Made by a program: the position numbers and the translations under genes | In this document: positions 1 to 5,690 of the stretch, in pieces | How the letters are laid out: each line of letters opens with the position of its first letter | Numbering within the stretch: the stretch's first letter is position 1 | Notes under the pieces: model-generated | Told to the model about the DNA's origin: nothing | The model's database searches: none | The model's input: only the letters and a program-made list of their open reading frames with translations | NCBI GenBank assembly: GCA_003486945.1 | Contig: DNFL01000299.1 | Span: 1 to 10,338, forward strand | DNA: 10,338 nucleotides | Source: Hyphomonas sp. | Lineage (GTDB): Bacteria; Pseudomonadota; Alphaproteobacteria; Caulobacterales; Hyphomonadaceae | Direction of reading: 5' to 3'

Positions 1-1034
1 TGCAGGTAGTCGATGACGATGAGATCAAGCCCGCCCTGCGCGCGTTTCAGGCGGCGGGCGCGGGCGGTGAGTTCGCCGATGGAGATGCCGCCGGTATCGT
101 CGATGAAGAGCGGTAGGTTCTGCATCTCGGCGGTCATTTCCGCGAGCTTTTCGAAATCGTGCTTCTCGATGTTTCCTTGACGGATCTTGTGGGCGTTGAT
201 GCCGGTGCGGTCGGCGAGAATACGGGTGGCGAGCTGTTCGCTCGACATCTCGAGGGAGAAGAAAGCGACGATGCCGCCGTCGATGGTTTTCTTCGACCCG
301 TCTTCCTGCAGTTCGTATTTGTAAGCGGCGGCCGCGTTGTAGGCGATGTTGGTGGCGAGCGAGGTTTTGCCCATCGAGGGACGGCCCGCCAAGATGAGAA
401 GGTCGGAGCGGTGCATGCCGCCGAGCTGTTCGTCGAGATCGTTGAGGCCGGTCGGGATGCCGGCGATCTTGCCGCCGCGTTTGAAGGCGGCTTCTGCGTT
501 GACGAGGGATTCTGCGAGGGCGTCGGAGAAGCTGGAGAAGCCACGCTCGGCGCTGCCGCGTTCGGCAAGTTCGAATAGGGCGCGCTCGGCCTTGTTGATC
601 AGGGTAGAGCCGGTGTCGTCGTCTTCCGGGGTGAGCGACTGGGCCTGGATGGAGCTGCCGACCTTGATCAGTTCACGGCGGATCGCGAGGTCGCGGATGA
701 TGCGAGCATAGTCTTTCACCTCCGGGCCGAAGGCGGAGGCGTCGAGCAGGTCGACGAGGTATTTGCCGCCGCCGATTTCGGCGAGCTGTTCCTTTTTCTC
801 GAAATGCTCGCGCAGCGTGACGCCGTCAGCGACGCTGCCGCGCTGGATCATGTTGGCGGCGACTTCGAACAGCAGCTTGTGGGCGGGGGCGTAGAAGTCC
901 GAAGCACGCACGATATCGGCGATGTACTGGTAGACGTTGTTGTCGAACAGGATGGCGCCGAGCACAGCGGCTTCGGCCGCGAGATTGTGCGGCGAGACAA
1001 CGGGGGCCTGGGCGGTGGTCGTCTGCTGGGTCAT
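1..1034 (-). CDS. dnaB: Replicative DNA helicase DnaB (5' part; C-terminus cut by window edge)
   Basis: DnaB is the hexameric ATP-driven helicase that unwinds DNA at the replication fork and recruits primase. The 344 visible codons read MTQQTTTAQAP at the start. Residues about 15-115 are the all-helical N-terminal domain that contacts DnaG, followed by a linker and the RecA-like core. Walker A is GRPSMGKT at 217-224. FFSLEMSSEQL near 258-268 carries the catalytic Glu262. The frame leaves the window inside Walker B (LIVIDYL, 338-344), so roughly 150 residues are missing. There is no intein at the P-loop, a common insertion site in this family. The stretch 238-254 between P-loop and H2 (KYELQEDGSKK) is the usual alphaproteobacterial insertion. 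The ATG at 1032-1034 has no convincing Shine-Dalgarno. A weak promoter candidate lies upstream on the minus strand (TTGCCC at 1071-1076, 18-bp spacer, TAGGTT at 1047-1052). The rplI terminator insulates the gene from the ribosomal operon. Confidence 0.97.
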   Translation of the reverse strand, partial: MTQQTTTAQAPVVSPHNLAAEAAVLGAILFDNNVYQYIADIVRASDFYAPAHKLLFEVAANMIQRGSVADGVTLREHFEKKEQLAEIGGGKYLVDLLDASAFGPEVKDYARIIRDLAIRRELIKVGSSIQAQSLTPEDDDTGSTLINKAERALFELAERGSAERGFSSFSDALAESLVNAEAAFKRGGKIAGIPTGLNDLDEQLGGMHRSDLLILAGRPSMGKTSLATNIAYNAAAAYKYELQEDGSKKTIDGGIVAFFSLEMSSEQLATRILADRTGINAHKIRQGNIEKHDFEKLAEMTAEMQNLPLFIDDTGGISIGELTARARRLKRAQGGLDLIVIDYL

Positions 1035-1111
1035 GGCCAGGAGATTAACCTATCGGCGCCGGGAAGGCGCGGGCAAGCTTCAGCGAATCACGTGGAATTC
1101 TCTGGGGAATG

Positions 1112-1145
1112 AAAAAAGCCGCGGAACCTAGGGCTCCGCGGCTTT
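1112..1145 (-). terminator. Rho-independent terminator of the rpsF-rpsR-rplI operon
   Basis: On the minus strand an 11-bp perfect inverted repeat (AAAGCCGCGGA at 1115-1125 against TCCGCGGCTTT at 1135-1145) encloses a 9-nt loop. It is followed by six Ts on the minus strand (1112-1117). It begins 24 bp after the rplI stop codon, so it should end transcription of the ribosomal operon before dnaB. The three A-T pairs at the base of the stem place A residues on the opposite side, but only three Ts follow on the plus strand, so plus-strand termination would be weaker. Confidence 0.93.
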
Positions 1146-1169
1146 GTCCGGTATGGCAGGGTCGGAGGA

Positions 1170-1754
1170 CTATTCCTCGTCGCCGCCATCTGCTGCGCGC
1201 TCGGCGGCGGCAGCGGCGAGTTCGCCGGCCTGTTCGTCGGCGAGGGCCTGGTTGGCAGCCTGCAGGGCGGCGACGATGTCTTCGCCCTTCGCCTGACGCT
1301 CGGCTTCTTCCGTGGACCGGGCGACGTTGACTTGCACCTTCACGCTGACTTCAGCGTGCAGGCGGATGGACACTTCGAACATGCCGATGGTCTTGATCGG
1401 CTTGTCGAGGCGCACAGCCGCGCGGTCGACCTTGTGGCCGTCTGCTTCGGCAGCGTCCGCGATGTCGCGGGCCGAGACCGAACCGTAGAGGTGGCCGGTT
1501 TCGCCGGCCTGACGGATCAGCGTGAAGGTTGCGCCTTCCAGCTTTTCCGCTTCGCTCTTCGCAGCGTCGCGGGCAGCGGCGTTGCGGGCTTCGATGGCTT
1601 CACGCTCAACTTCGAACCGTTTGCGGTTCCGGTCGTTGGCGATAAGGGCCTTGCCCTGCGGGATCAGGAAGTTACGGGCGAAGCCGTTCTTGACGCGGAC
1701 TTCGTCGCCGATCTTGCCAAGGCGTTCGATGCGCTCGAGGAGGATGACTTGCAT
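1170..1754 (-). CDS. rplI: 50S ribosomal protein bL9
   Basis: bL9 is a large-subunit protein that binds 23S rRNA and helps maintain reading frame and subunit geometry. The 194-residue product starts MQVILLERIERLGKIGDEV and continues VKNGFARNFLIPQGKA, the N-terminal rRNA-binding domain signature. A long central helix (about 42-75) connects to the C-terminal domain (RQAGETGHLYGSVSARDI, about 80-97). It is about 45 residues longer than the 149-residue E. coli protein because of an Ala/Glu-rich acidic tail ending DGGDEE, a style common in alphaproteobacteria. The start is set by AGGAG at 1764-1768, 9 nt before the ATG. This site abuts the rpsR stop codon (TAA, 1768-1770), suggesting translational coupling. 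It is the last gene of the rpsF-rpsR-rplI operon, followed by the terminator. Confidence 0.97.
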   Translation of the reverse strand: MQVILLERIERLGKIGDEVRVKNGFARNFLIPQGKALIANDRNRKRFEVEREAIEARNAAARDAAKSEAEKLEGATFTLIRQAGETGHLYGSVSARDIADAAEADGHKVDRAAVRLDKPIKTIGMFEVSIRLHAEVSVKVQVNVARSTEEAERQAKGEDIVAALQAANQALADEQAGELAAAAAERAADGGDEE

Positions 1755-1767
1755 AGCGGGTCTCTCC

Positions 1768-2025
1768 TTACTTCACTTCGAACGGGATAAGCGCCAGCAT
1801 GCGGGCGCGCTTGATCGCCTGAGCCAGCTTGCGCTGGTTTTTCAGGTTCACGGCGGTGATGCGGCTCGGCACGATCTTCCCTTTTTCAGAGATATAGCGC
1901 TGCAGCAGCTTCACGTCTTTGTAGTCGATTTCCTGCGCATGCTCACCCGTGAACGGGTCCACCTTGCGGCGGCGTCCGAAGGGACGGCGGGCCGGAATGT
2001 TCGTGATGTTGATTTTCTGTGCCAT
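1768..2025 (-). CDS. rpsR: 30S ribosomal protein bS18
   Basis: bS18 binds next to bS6 on the platform of the small subunit. The 85-residue sequence is of normal family length. It shows a basic N-terminus ([13 protein letters not shown]), the [18 protein letters not shown] core and the [22 protein letters not shown] signature helix, ending in ALIPFEVK. A purine-rich GGAAGGA lies about 9 nt before the ATG. It sits 18 bp after rpsF and 13 bp before rplI. There is no ssb between rpsF and rpsR, the usual alphaproteobacterial arrangement and unlike Firmicutes. Confidence 0.98.
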   Translation of the reverse strand: MAQKINITNIPARRPFGRRRKVDPFTGEHAQEIDYKDVKLLQRYISEKGKIVPSRITAVNLKNQRKLAQAIKRARMLALIPFEVK

Positions 2026-2043
2026 GTGTCTGGGTCCTTCCCG

Positions 2044-2385
2044 TTAGTCGCGCGGACGGCGCTCTTTGCGCGAAAGCACCGGCGAAGGCTCGTCGGTCAG
2101 CGTTTCAACGCGGACGGTCAGGTAACGCATCACGTCTTCCGAGATGCGCTGGCGGCGTTCAAGTTCGTGGATCGCTTCGGCCGGCCCATCGATGTTGATA
2201 AGCGAGTAGTGGCCCTTGCGTTGTTTCTTGATTGGGTAGGCGAGGCTGCGAAGGCCCCAGTATTCGGTCTTGCCGACTTTTGCGCCTTTTTCCTTGAGGA
2301 AGGTGCTCAGTTCTTCGACGAAGGTGTCGACCTGGGCAGGCGAGATGTCAGGTCGTGTGATCACGACGTGCTCGTAGAGTGCCAT
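2044..2385 (-). CDS. rpsF: 30S ribosomal protein bS6
   Basis: bS6 is the small-subunit platform protein that pairs with bS18. The 113-residue product begins MALYEHVVITRPDISPAQV and has the conserved WGLRSLAYPIKKQRKGHYSL segment (about 43-62) and the DVMRYLTVRVE strand near 84-94. The short charged tail ends KERRPRD. It is the first gene of the operon, with only a weak GGGAA motif before the ATG. A good promoter candidate is found about 120 bp upstream. In several bacteria the bS6:bS18 complex binds its own leader mRNA; I did not find a convincing copy of that structure here. Confidence 0.97.
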   Translation of the reverse strand: MALYEHVVITRPDISPAQVDTFVEELSTFLKEKGAKVGKTEYWGLRSLAYPIKKQRKGHYSLINIDGPAEAIHELERRQRISEDVMRYLTVRVETLTDEPSPVLSRKERRPRD

Positions 2386-2506
2386 GTTTTCATTCCCAAA
2401 ATCCGAAGATGCGGCGCCGAAGGGCGGGAACCCCTGTCAGCGATGGCCCCTCTTTTTCCGGCTCATTCCGGGGACTTGAGGACCGCACCTTGCTGTGAAG
2501 AGGCGC

Positions 2507-2535
2507 TCTAAAGCCCATCTGGCCACAGATTTCAA
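2507..2535 (-). promoter_or_regulatory. Candidate sigma-70 promoter for rpsF-rpsR-rplI
   Basis: Read on the minus strand, TTGAAA (2530-2535) matches the -35 consensus at 5 of 6 positions. It is followed by exactly 17 nt and TTTAGA (2507-2512) as a modest -10. This would start transcription near 2500 and give a leader of about 115 nt before the rpsF ATG. The -35 overlaps a 10-bp palindrome (2533-2542), so access could be regulated. The -10 match is weak; the call rests on spacing, position and the -35. Confidence 0.45.
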
Positions 2536-2553
2536 GCGCTTGCATGCGGCAAG
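2533..2553. promoter_or_regulatory. Palindrome cluster in the rpsF/fabD divergent region (possible operator)
   Basis: CAAGCGCTTG (2533-2542) is a perfect 10-bp palindrome. It overlaps a second dyad, CTTGC-ATGCG-GCAAG (2539-2553). Both lie between the divergent rpsF and fabD genes and overlap the candidate rpsF -35. The geometry suits a dimeric DNA-binding protein. No regulator is identifiable from the window, and short dyads arise often in GC-rich DNA, so this is only a candidate. Confidence 0.3.
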
Positions 2554-2597
2554 GGCCCGCTTTAGGGACGCCAAAAAGCAGGGAGCCCGGTAACCAT

Positions 2598-3551
2598 ATG
2601 ACATTGGCATTCATCTTTCCGGGGCAGGGCAGCCAGGAAATCGGCATGGGCAAGGCGCTGGCGGATGCGTTTCCGGCGGCTAAGGCTGTGTTTGACGAGG
2701 TCAACGAGGCGCTCGGGCAGGACCTGTCGGGCCTGATGTGGGGCGGCGAGATCGCCGAGCTGACCCTGACGGCCAATACCCAGCCGGCGCTGATGGCACA
2801 CTCCGTGGCGGCCATCCGGGCGCTGGAGGCGGGGTTTGGAATCACGGTGAAGGACGCGGCCTTCGTGGCCGGCCATTCGCTGGGCGAGTATTCGGCGCTG
2901 TGCGCGGCCGGGGCGATCAGCCTGGCGGATACGGCGAAGCTGCTGCGCATTCGCGGCAATGCGATGCAGTCAGCCGTGAAGCCGGGCGAGGGCGCGATGG
3001 CGGCCCTGCTGGGCGCGGACTATCCGCAGGCGGAAGCCGCCTGTGCGGCGGGCCGTGCGGCGGGCGGTGTGTGCGACATCGCCAATGACAATGCACCGGG
3101 TCAGCTGGTGATTTCCGGCAGCAAGGCGGCGATTGATGCGGCGATTGCCTGGTCGCAGGCGAACGGGGTGAAAAAGGCGATGGCGCTGAACGTGTCAGCG
3201 CCTTTCCATTGCGAGCTGATGCAGCCGGCAGCCGTTGCGATGGCGGCGGCGCTGGCGACGACGGCGATCCGCGCGCCGGTGGTGCCGTTGGTGGCCAACG
3301 TGATGGCAAGCGAGGTAACCGACCCGGAGACGATCCGGCAGAATCTGGTAAAGCAGGTGACGGGCCGCGTGCGCTGGACCGAGAGCGTGCAATATATGGT
3401 CGCCAAGGGCGTCACCACGACCGGTGAAGCCGGCGCCGGGAAGGTGCTGACCGTGATGCAGCGCCGGATCGAGAAATCCCTCAACGGCTTCACCCTCGCC
3501 AACCCTGAAGATATCAGAGCTTTTGCAGAGACGCTGCGGGCTGAGACCTGA
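2598..3551 (+). CDS. fabD: Malonyl-CoA:ACP transacylase FabD
   Basis: FabD transfers malonyl from CoA to holo-ACP, supplying the extender unit for type II fatty-acid synthesis in the cytoplasm. The 317-residue product (E. coli 309) starts MTLAFIFPGQGSQ with the GQGSQ oxyanion motif at 9-13. The nucleophile elbow is GHSLGEYSA with Ser94, the carboxylate-binding Arg is Arg119 (LLRIRGNAMQ), and the catalytic His is His204 in SAPFHCEL. An in-frame ATG at 2544 would add 18 residues, but it has no Shine-Dalgarno and no family support. The ATG at 2598 begins exactly where the family begins, with GGGAG about 12 nt upstream. In many relatives fabD is followed directly by fabG. Here a minus-strand esterase gene begins 20 bp after the stop, so fabD probably has its own transcript. 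Confidence 0.97.
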   Translation: MTLAFIFPGQGSQEIGMGKALADAFPAAKAVFDEVNEALGQDLSGLMWGGEIAELTLTANTQPALMAHSVAAIRALEAGFGITVKDAAFVAGHSLGEYSALCAAGAISLADTAKLLRIRGNAMQSAVKPGEGAMAALLGADYPQAEAACAAGRAAGGVCDIANDNAPGQLVISGSKAAIDAAIAWSQANGVKKAMALNVSAPFHCELMQPAAVAMAAALATTAIRAPVVPLVANVMASEVTDPETIRQNLVKQVTGRVRWTESVQYMVAKGVTTTGEAGAGKVLTVMQRRIEKSLNGFTLANPEDIRAFAETLRAET

Positions 3552-3571
3552 ACCTACCGGACCGGCGTGAT

Positions 3572-4432
3572 CTACTCGCAGGCCGCAAATTCTTCCGGGC
3601 TGGCTACGAGGGCGGGATCCCCGAGCTGCGCCAACCAGGTGATCGCCCCGCCGGAAATCTTGCGCCAGGCACGAAGCTCGTGTTTCCAGCTACCTATACA
3701 CGAACGCACCTCTGCGCCGCTGGATAAGAGAGAGCGCGACATTTTTTTCGGTAGATCTGCTTTTGCCTTGATCGTGCCGCTGACTTCTTGTTTGCCTCCC
3801 GTGATGACCCAGCGCAGCGCGCTGGCACCGGAGTTCTTCCAGTTGGCAGCGCTCTTGTCGCGTGTCATCACTGGTGAATGGATTAGCGCACCGGCGAACA
3901 GGGCAGCGTGCTCAGTCGCGGTTGTCGTTGCCCAGTCTGCTCCATTGGAAAAGCCGCCGACATAGCGCCGCGACTGATCTGCGGCGGCCTTCTGGGTCCG
4001 TTCAGTCCAGGGGATCACGTATTCGATGAACCAGTGATTGTGCGCCTCGTAAGCTGCCTTTCCGCGAAAATGCCTCACATACTCCTGCGCCCGGTCCTCC
4101 GGCGCAGGCCTCGGATCGAGACCGACGACCATCAGCGGCGCAACGGTTCCGTTTTCGATGGCCCGTTTCAGCGGGATAGTTGCGACATAGATGCCGGTCA
4201 TGCCGTCGGCCATATAGAGGGTGGGCAGCGTGTCTTCTTTGGCAATCGCCGGACGCCAGACGCAGATGGCGCGCGGGCCAGCATTCTTGGGGCCGGGCGA
4301 GACATAGCACCGCGTCTCTGACTCGACCTCGGCGCGCAATGTTTCGATGTCGTCAGCAAATGCCGACGGTGCCGGAAATAGTCCCGTCAGAATCGCCGTA
4401 ACACACGGCGCGAGTAGGCGACTGGCGCGCAT
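3572..4432 (-). CDS. Probable exported esterase, alpha/beta-hydrolase of the Esterase (PF00756) type
   Basis: This is a likely periplasmic or secreted serine ester hydrolase; its substrate is unknown. From the ATG at 4430-4432 the product is 286 residues. A signal peptide (MRASRLL, then a hydrophobic stretch to about residue 23) ends at a probable AFA|DD cleavage site after residue 26. The body follows the enterochelin/putative-esterase pattern: LYMADGM (73-79), MVVGLDPRP (101-109), an R..EY motif near 114-118, the nucleophile elbow GGFSNGA with Ser162, a probable acid at Glu216 (ITGGKQE), and His251 in SWKHELRAW. Four cysteines (42, 57, 245, 285) remain in the mature part and could form disulfides. 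A TTG at 4466-4468 could extend it by 12 residues, but the ATG puts the signal peptide at the N-terminus and has GGGAA about 10 nt upstream. Its opposite orientation inside the fab cluster suggests a later insertion. No helpful functional neighbour is present. Confidence 0.85.
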   Translation of the reverse strand: MRASRLLAPCVTAILTGLFPAPSAFADDIETLRAEVESETRCYVSPGPKNAGPRAICVWRPAIAKEDTLPTLYMADGMTGIYVATIPLKRAIENGTVAPLMVVGLDPRPAPEDRAQEYVRHFRGKAAYEAHNHWFIEYVIPWTERTQKAAADQSRRYVGGFSNGADWATTTATEHAALFAGALIHSPVMTRDKSAANWKNSGASALRWVITGGKQEVSGTIKAKADLPKKMSRSLLSSGAEVRSCIGSWKHELRAWRKISGGAITWLAQLGDPALVASPEEFAACE

Positions 4433-4485
4433 AGACAGAAGGTTCCCACGTCCTGGCTGGTCTATCAAGCGGGCGCACTATTCTT

Positions 4486-4514
4486 TGCAGCGAATGCTGC
4501 AGCTAGATGCTGCA
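4486..4514. promoter_or_regulatory. Overlapping TGCAGC/GCTGCA dyads upstream of fabG (possible operator)
   Basis: Two perfect inverted repeats share their central arms: TGCAGC-GAAT-GCTGCA (4486-4501) and TGCAGC-TAGAT-GCTGCA (4498-4514). The shared centre forms the palindrome GCTGCAGC (4496-4503), and the octamer ATGCTGCA occurs twice, 13 bp apart. The array lies in the 157-bp divergent region between the esterase gene and fabG, 7 bp upstream of a candidate -35. It looks like a binding site for one or two protein dimers. The regulator is unknown and the function is inferred from symmetry and position only. Confidence 0.4.
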
Positions 4515-4521
4515 CTGCGGT

Positions 4522-4550
4522 TTGACGCGGCGCGCAGACCTGCCGTAAGT
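4522..4550 (+). promoter_or_regulatory. Weak promoter candidate for fabG
   Basis: TTGACG (4522-4527) matches the -35 consensus at 5 of 6 positions and is followed by 17 nt and GTAAGT (4545-4550), a poor -10. Because the upstream fabD transcript would have to cross the whole antisense esterase gene, fabG probably needs its own promoter in this region. A good -35 with a poor -10 next to an upstream dyad would fit activator-dependent transcription, which is inference. Confidence 0.28.
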
Positions 4551-4589
4551 CCGGCGACAGGACTTTCCACTGAATCCAGGAGCCTCTGC

Positions 4590-5327
4590 ATGTTCGACCT
4601 CAATAGCCGCACGGCCCTCGTCACCGGCGCCTCGGGTGGCATTGGCCGCGCCATCGCTCAAGCGCTTTCGGAAGCTGGCGCGAAGGTCGCCCTCTCCGGC
4701 ACTCGCGAAGCGGTGCTGCAGGAGGTGGCCGCCACGATCAAAGGTGAGACGGCCATCGTGCCGTGCAACCTGTCTGACCCGGCCGCCGTCGATGCCCTTG
4801 TCGGGCAGGCGGAGGCGGCCATCGGCCCGCTGGACATCCTCGTAGCGAATGCCGGCATCACCAAGGACAAGCTGCTGATCCAGATGAAGGACGAGGATTG
4901 GAGCGATGTCATCAACGTCAATCTTGGCTCGTATTTCCGGCTTACGAAATCGGCTGTGAGGGGAATGATGAAGCGCCGCCATGGCCGCATCATTGGAATC
5001 ACCTCGATTGTCGGCGTCACCGGAAACCCCGGACAGGCGAATTACTGCGCATCGAAAGCCGGGATGATCGGCTTCACCAAATCGCTGGCGCAGGAAGTCG
5101 CGAGCCGGGGAATCACAGCCAATACGATTGCCCCCGGTTTCATCGAATCGCCGATGACGGATGTGCTGCCGGAAGCCCAGAAGACGGCCCTTCTGAGCCA
5201 GATTCCCTCGGGCCGGCTGGGCCAAGGCGGGGATATTGCCGCAGCGGCGGTTTATCTGGCTTCCAACGAAGCCGCCTACGTCACGGGCCAGACCCTGCAC
5301 GTCAATGGCGGGATGGCAATGATCTGA
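4590..5327 (+). CDS. fabG: 3-oxoacyl-ACP reductase FabG
   Basis: FabG is the NADPH-dependent reductase of 3-ketoacyl-ACP, the first reductive step of each fatty-acid elongation cycle. The 245-residue product (E. coli 244) is a classical short-chain dehydrogenase. It has the cofactor glycine motif TGASGGIG at 12-19, NAG at 87-89, and the catalytic tetrad Asn111, Ser139, Tyr152 and Lys156 (YCASK). Its C-terminus is GQTLHVNGGMAMI, typical of true FabG proteins rather than of other SDRs. The frame is open upstream, but the ATG at 4590 matches the family start and has AGGAG at 4578-4582, 7 nt upstream. It lies in front of acpP and fabF, which supports the FabG assignment among the many SDR paralogues. 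Confidence 0.96.
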   Translation: MFDLNSRTALVTGASGGIGRAIAQALSEAGAKVALSGTREAVLQEVAATIKGETAIVPCNLSDPAAVDALVGQAEAAIGPLDILVANAGITKDKLLIQMKDEDWSDVINVNLGSYFRLTKSAVRGMMKRRHGRIIGITSIVGVTGNPGQANYCASKAGMIGFTKSLAQEVASRGITANTIAPGFIESPMTDVLPEAQKTALLSQIPSGRLGQGGDIAAAAVYLASNEAAYVTGQTLHVNGGMAMI

Positions 5328-5342
5328 GGGGCACTCGCCCCT
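5327..5342 (+). other. GC hairpin immediately after fabG
   Basis: AGGGGC-ACTC-GCCCCT forms a perfect 6-bp stem with a 4-nt loop, starting on the last base of the fabG stop codon. No T-tract follows, so it is not a canonical intrinsic terminator. It may stabilise the 3' end of a processed fabG message or slow RNA polymerase ahead of the acpP promoter. The role is inferred. Confidence 0.4.
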
Positions 5343-5343
5343 A

Positions 5344-5372
5344 TTGAGACAAGGGCTTGGCGCTCTGATAAA
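5344..5372 (+). promoter_or_regulatory. Candidate sigma-70 promoter for acpP
   Basis: TTGAGA (5344-5349, 5 of 6 to consensus) and GATAAA (5367-5372, 4 of 6) are separated by exactly 17 nt. Transcription would begin near 5379 and give a leader of about 60 nt before the acpP ATG. ACP is needed in far greater amounts than FabG, so a dedicated promoter in this 114-bp gap is biologically sensible. Together with the hairpin just upstream it would uncouple acpP expression from fabG. Confidence 0.55.
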
Positions 5373-5441
5373 GTGTGTGCTAGGCGCAACACCAAGGGTT
5401 CGGAAACGGGCCGCAATACAGGCATATCGAGAGAGGTATCC

Positions 5442-5675
5442 ATGTCTGACGTTCTTGAACGCGTGAAGAAAATCGTTGTCGAAAACCTCGACGTCGAAGC
5501 GGATAAAGTGGTTGAGGGCGCAAGCTTCATCGACGACCTCGGCGCTGACTCGCTCGACCTGGTCGAACTGGTCATGGCTTTCGAAGAAGAATTCAACATC
5601 GAGATCCCGGACGATGTCCAGGAATCGATCCGGTCCGTCGGCGACGCCGTGACCCACATCAAGGCCCACATTTAG
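5442..5675 (+). CDS. acpP: Acyl carrier protein AcpP
   Basis: AcpP carries growing acyl chains as thioesters on a phosphopantetheine arm and is the common substrate of FabD, FabF and FabG. The 77-residue acidic protein has the classic four-helix pattern. The attachment site is [11 protein letters not shown] with Ser37, and the acidic recognition helix [11 protein letters not shown] follows. The frame is open back to 5373 (GTG), but the ATG at 5442 matches the family start ([10 protein letters not shown]) and has GAGAGG about 5 nt upstream. It is followed by fabF after 15 bp, so the two should be cotranscribed. Codon choice here is noticeably biased (GAC/GAA, CTC/CTG, ATC), in keeping with high expression. 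Confidence 0.98.
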   Translation: MSDVLERVKKIVVENLDVEADKVVEGASFIDDLGADSLDLVELVMAFEEEFNIEIPDDVQESIRSVGDAVTHIKAHI

Positions 5676-5690
5676 GGCCGCCGCACAGCA

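Noticed and set aside
1085..1089. GANTC (CcrM-type methylation) site upstream of dnaB, with others near the fabG start (4572-4576) and at the mltG start (7069-7073)
   Set aside because: GANTC also occurs at a dozen or more places inside genes in this window, so the intergenic copies do not stand out as cell-cycle control sites.
1522..2511. 329-codon plus-strand open frame opposite rplI, rpsR and rpsF
   Set aside because: It spans three conserved minus-strand ribosomal protein genes and their gaps, and is a shadow.
2390..2959. Open frame of 189 codons on the minus strand over the rpsF-fabD gap and fabD
   Set aside because: It is antisense to the well-supported fabD, has no domain-like pattern and is rich in Ala/Ser/Pro as expected for shadow frames in GC-rich DNA.
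4403..4432. Possible lipoprotein signal in the esterase (Cys10 of the signal region)
   Set aside because: The residues before the Cys are L-A-P, which does not fit a lipobox, and the hydrophobic stretch continues past it to an AFA signal peptidase I site.
4503..5669. 388-codon minus-strand open frame opposite fabG and acpP
   Set aside because: It runs exactly antisense to two conserved genes and shows no recognisable motif.
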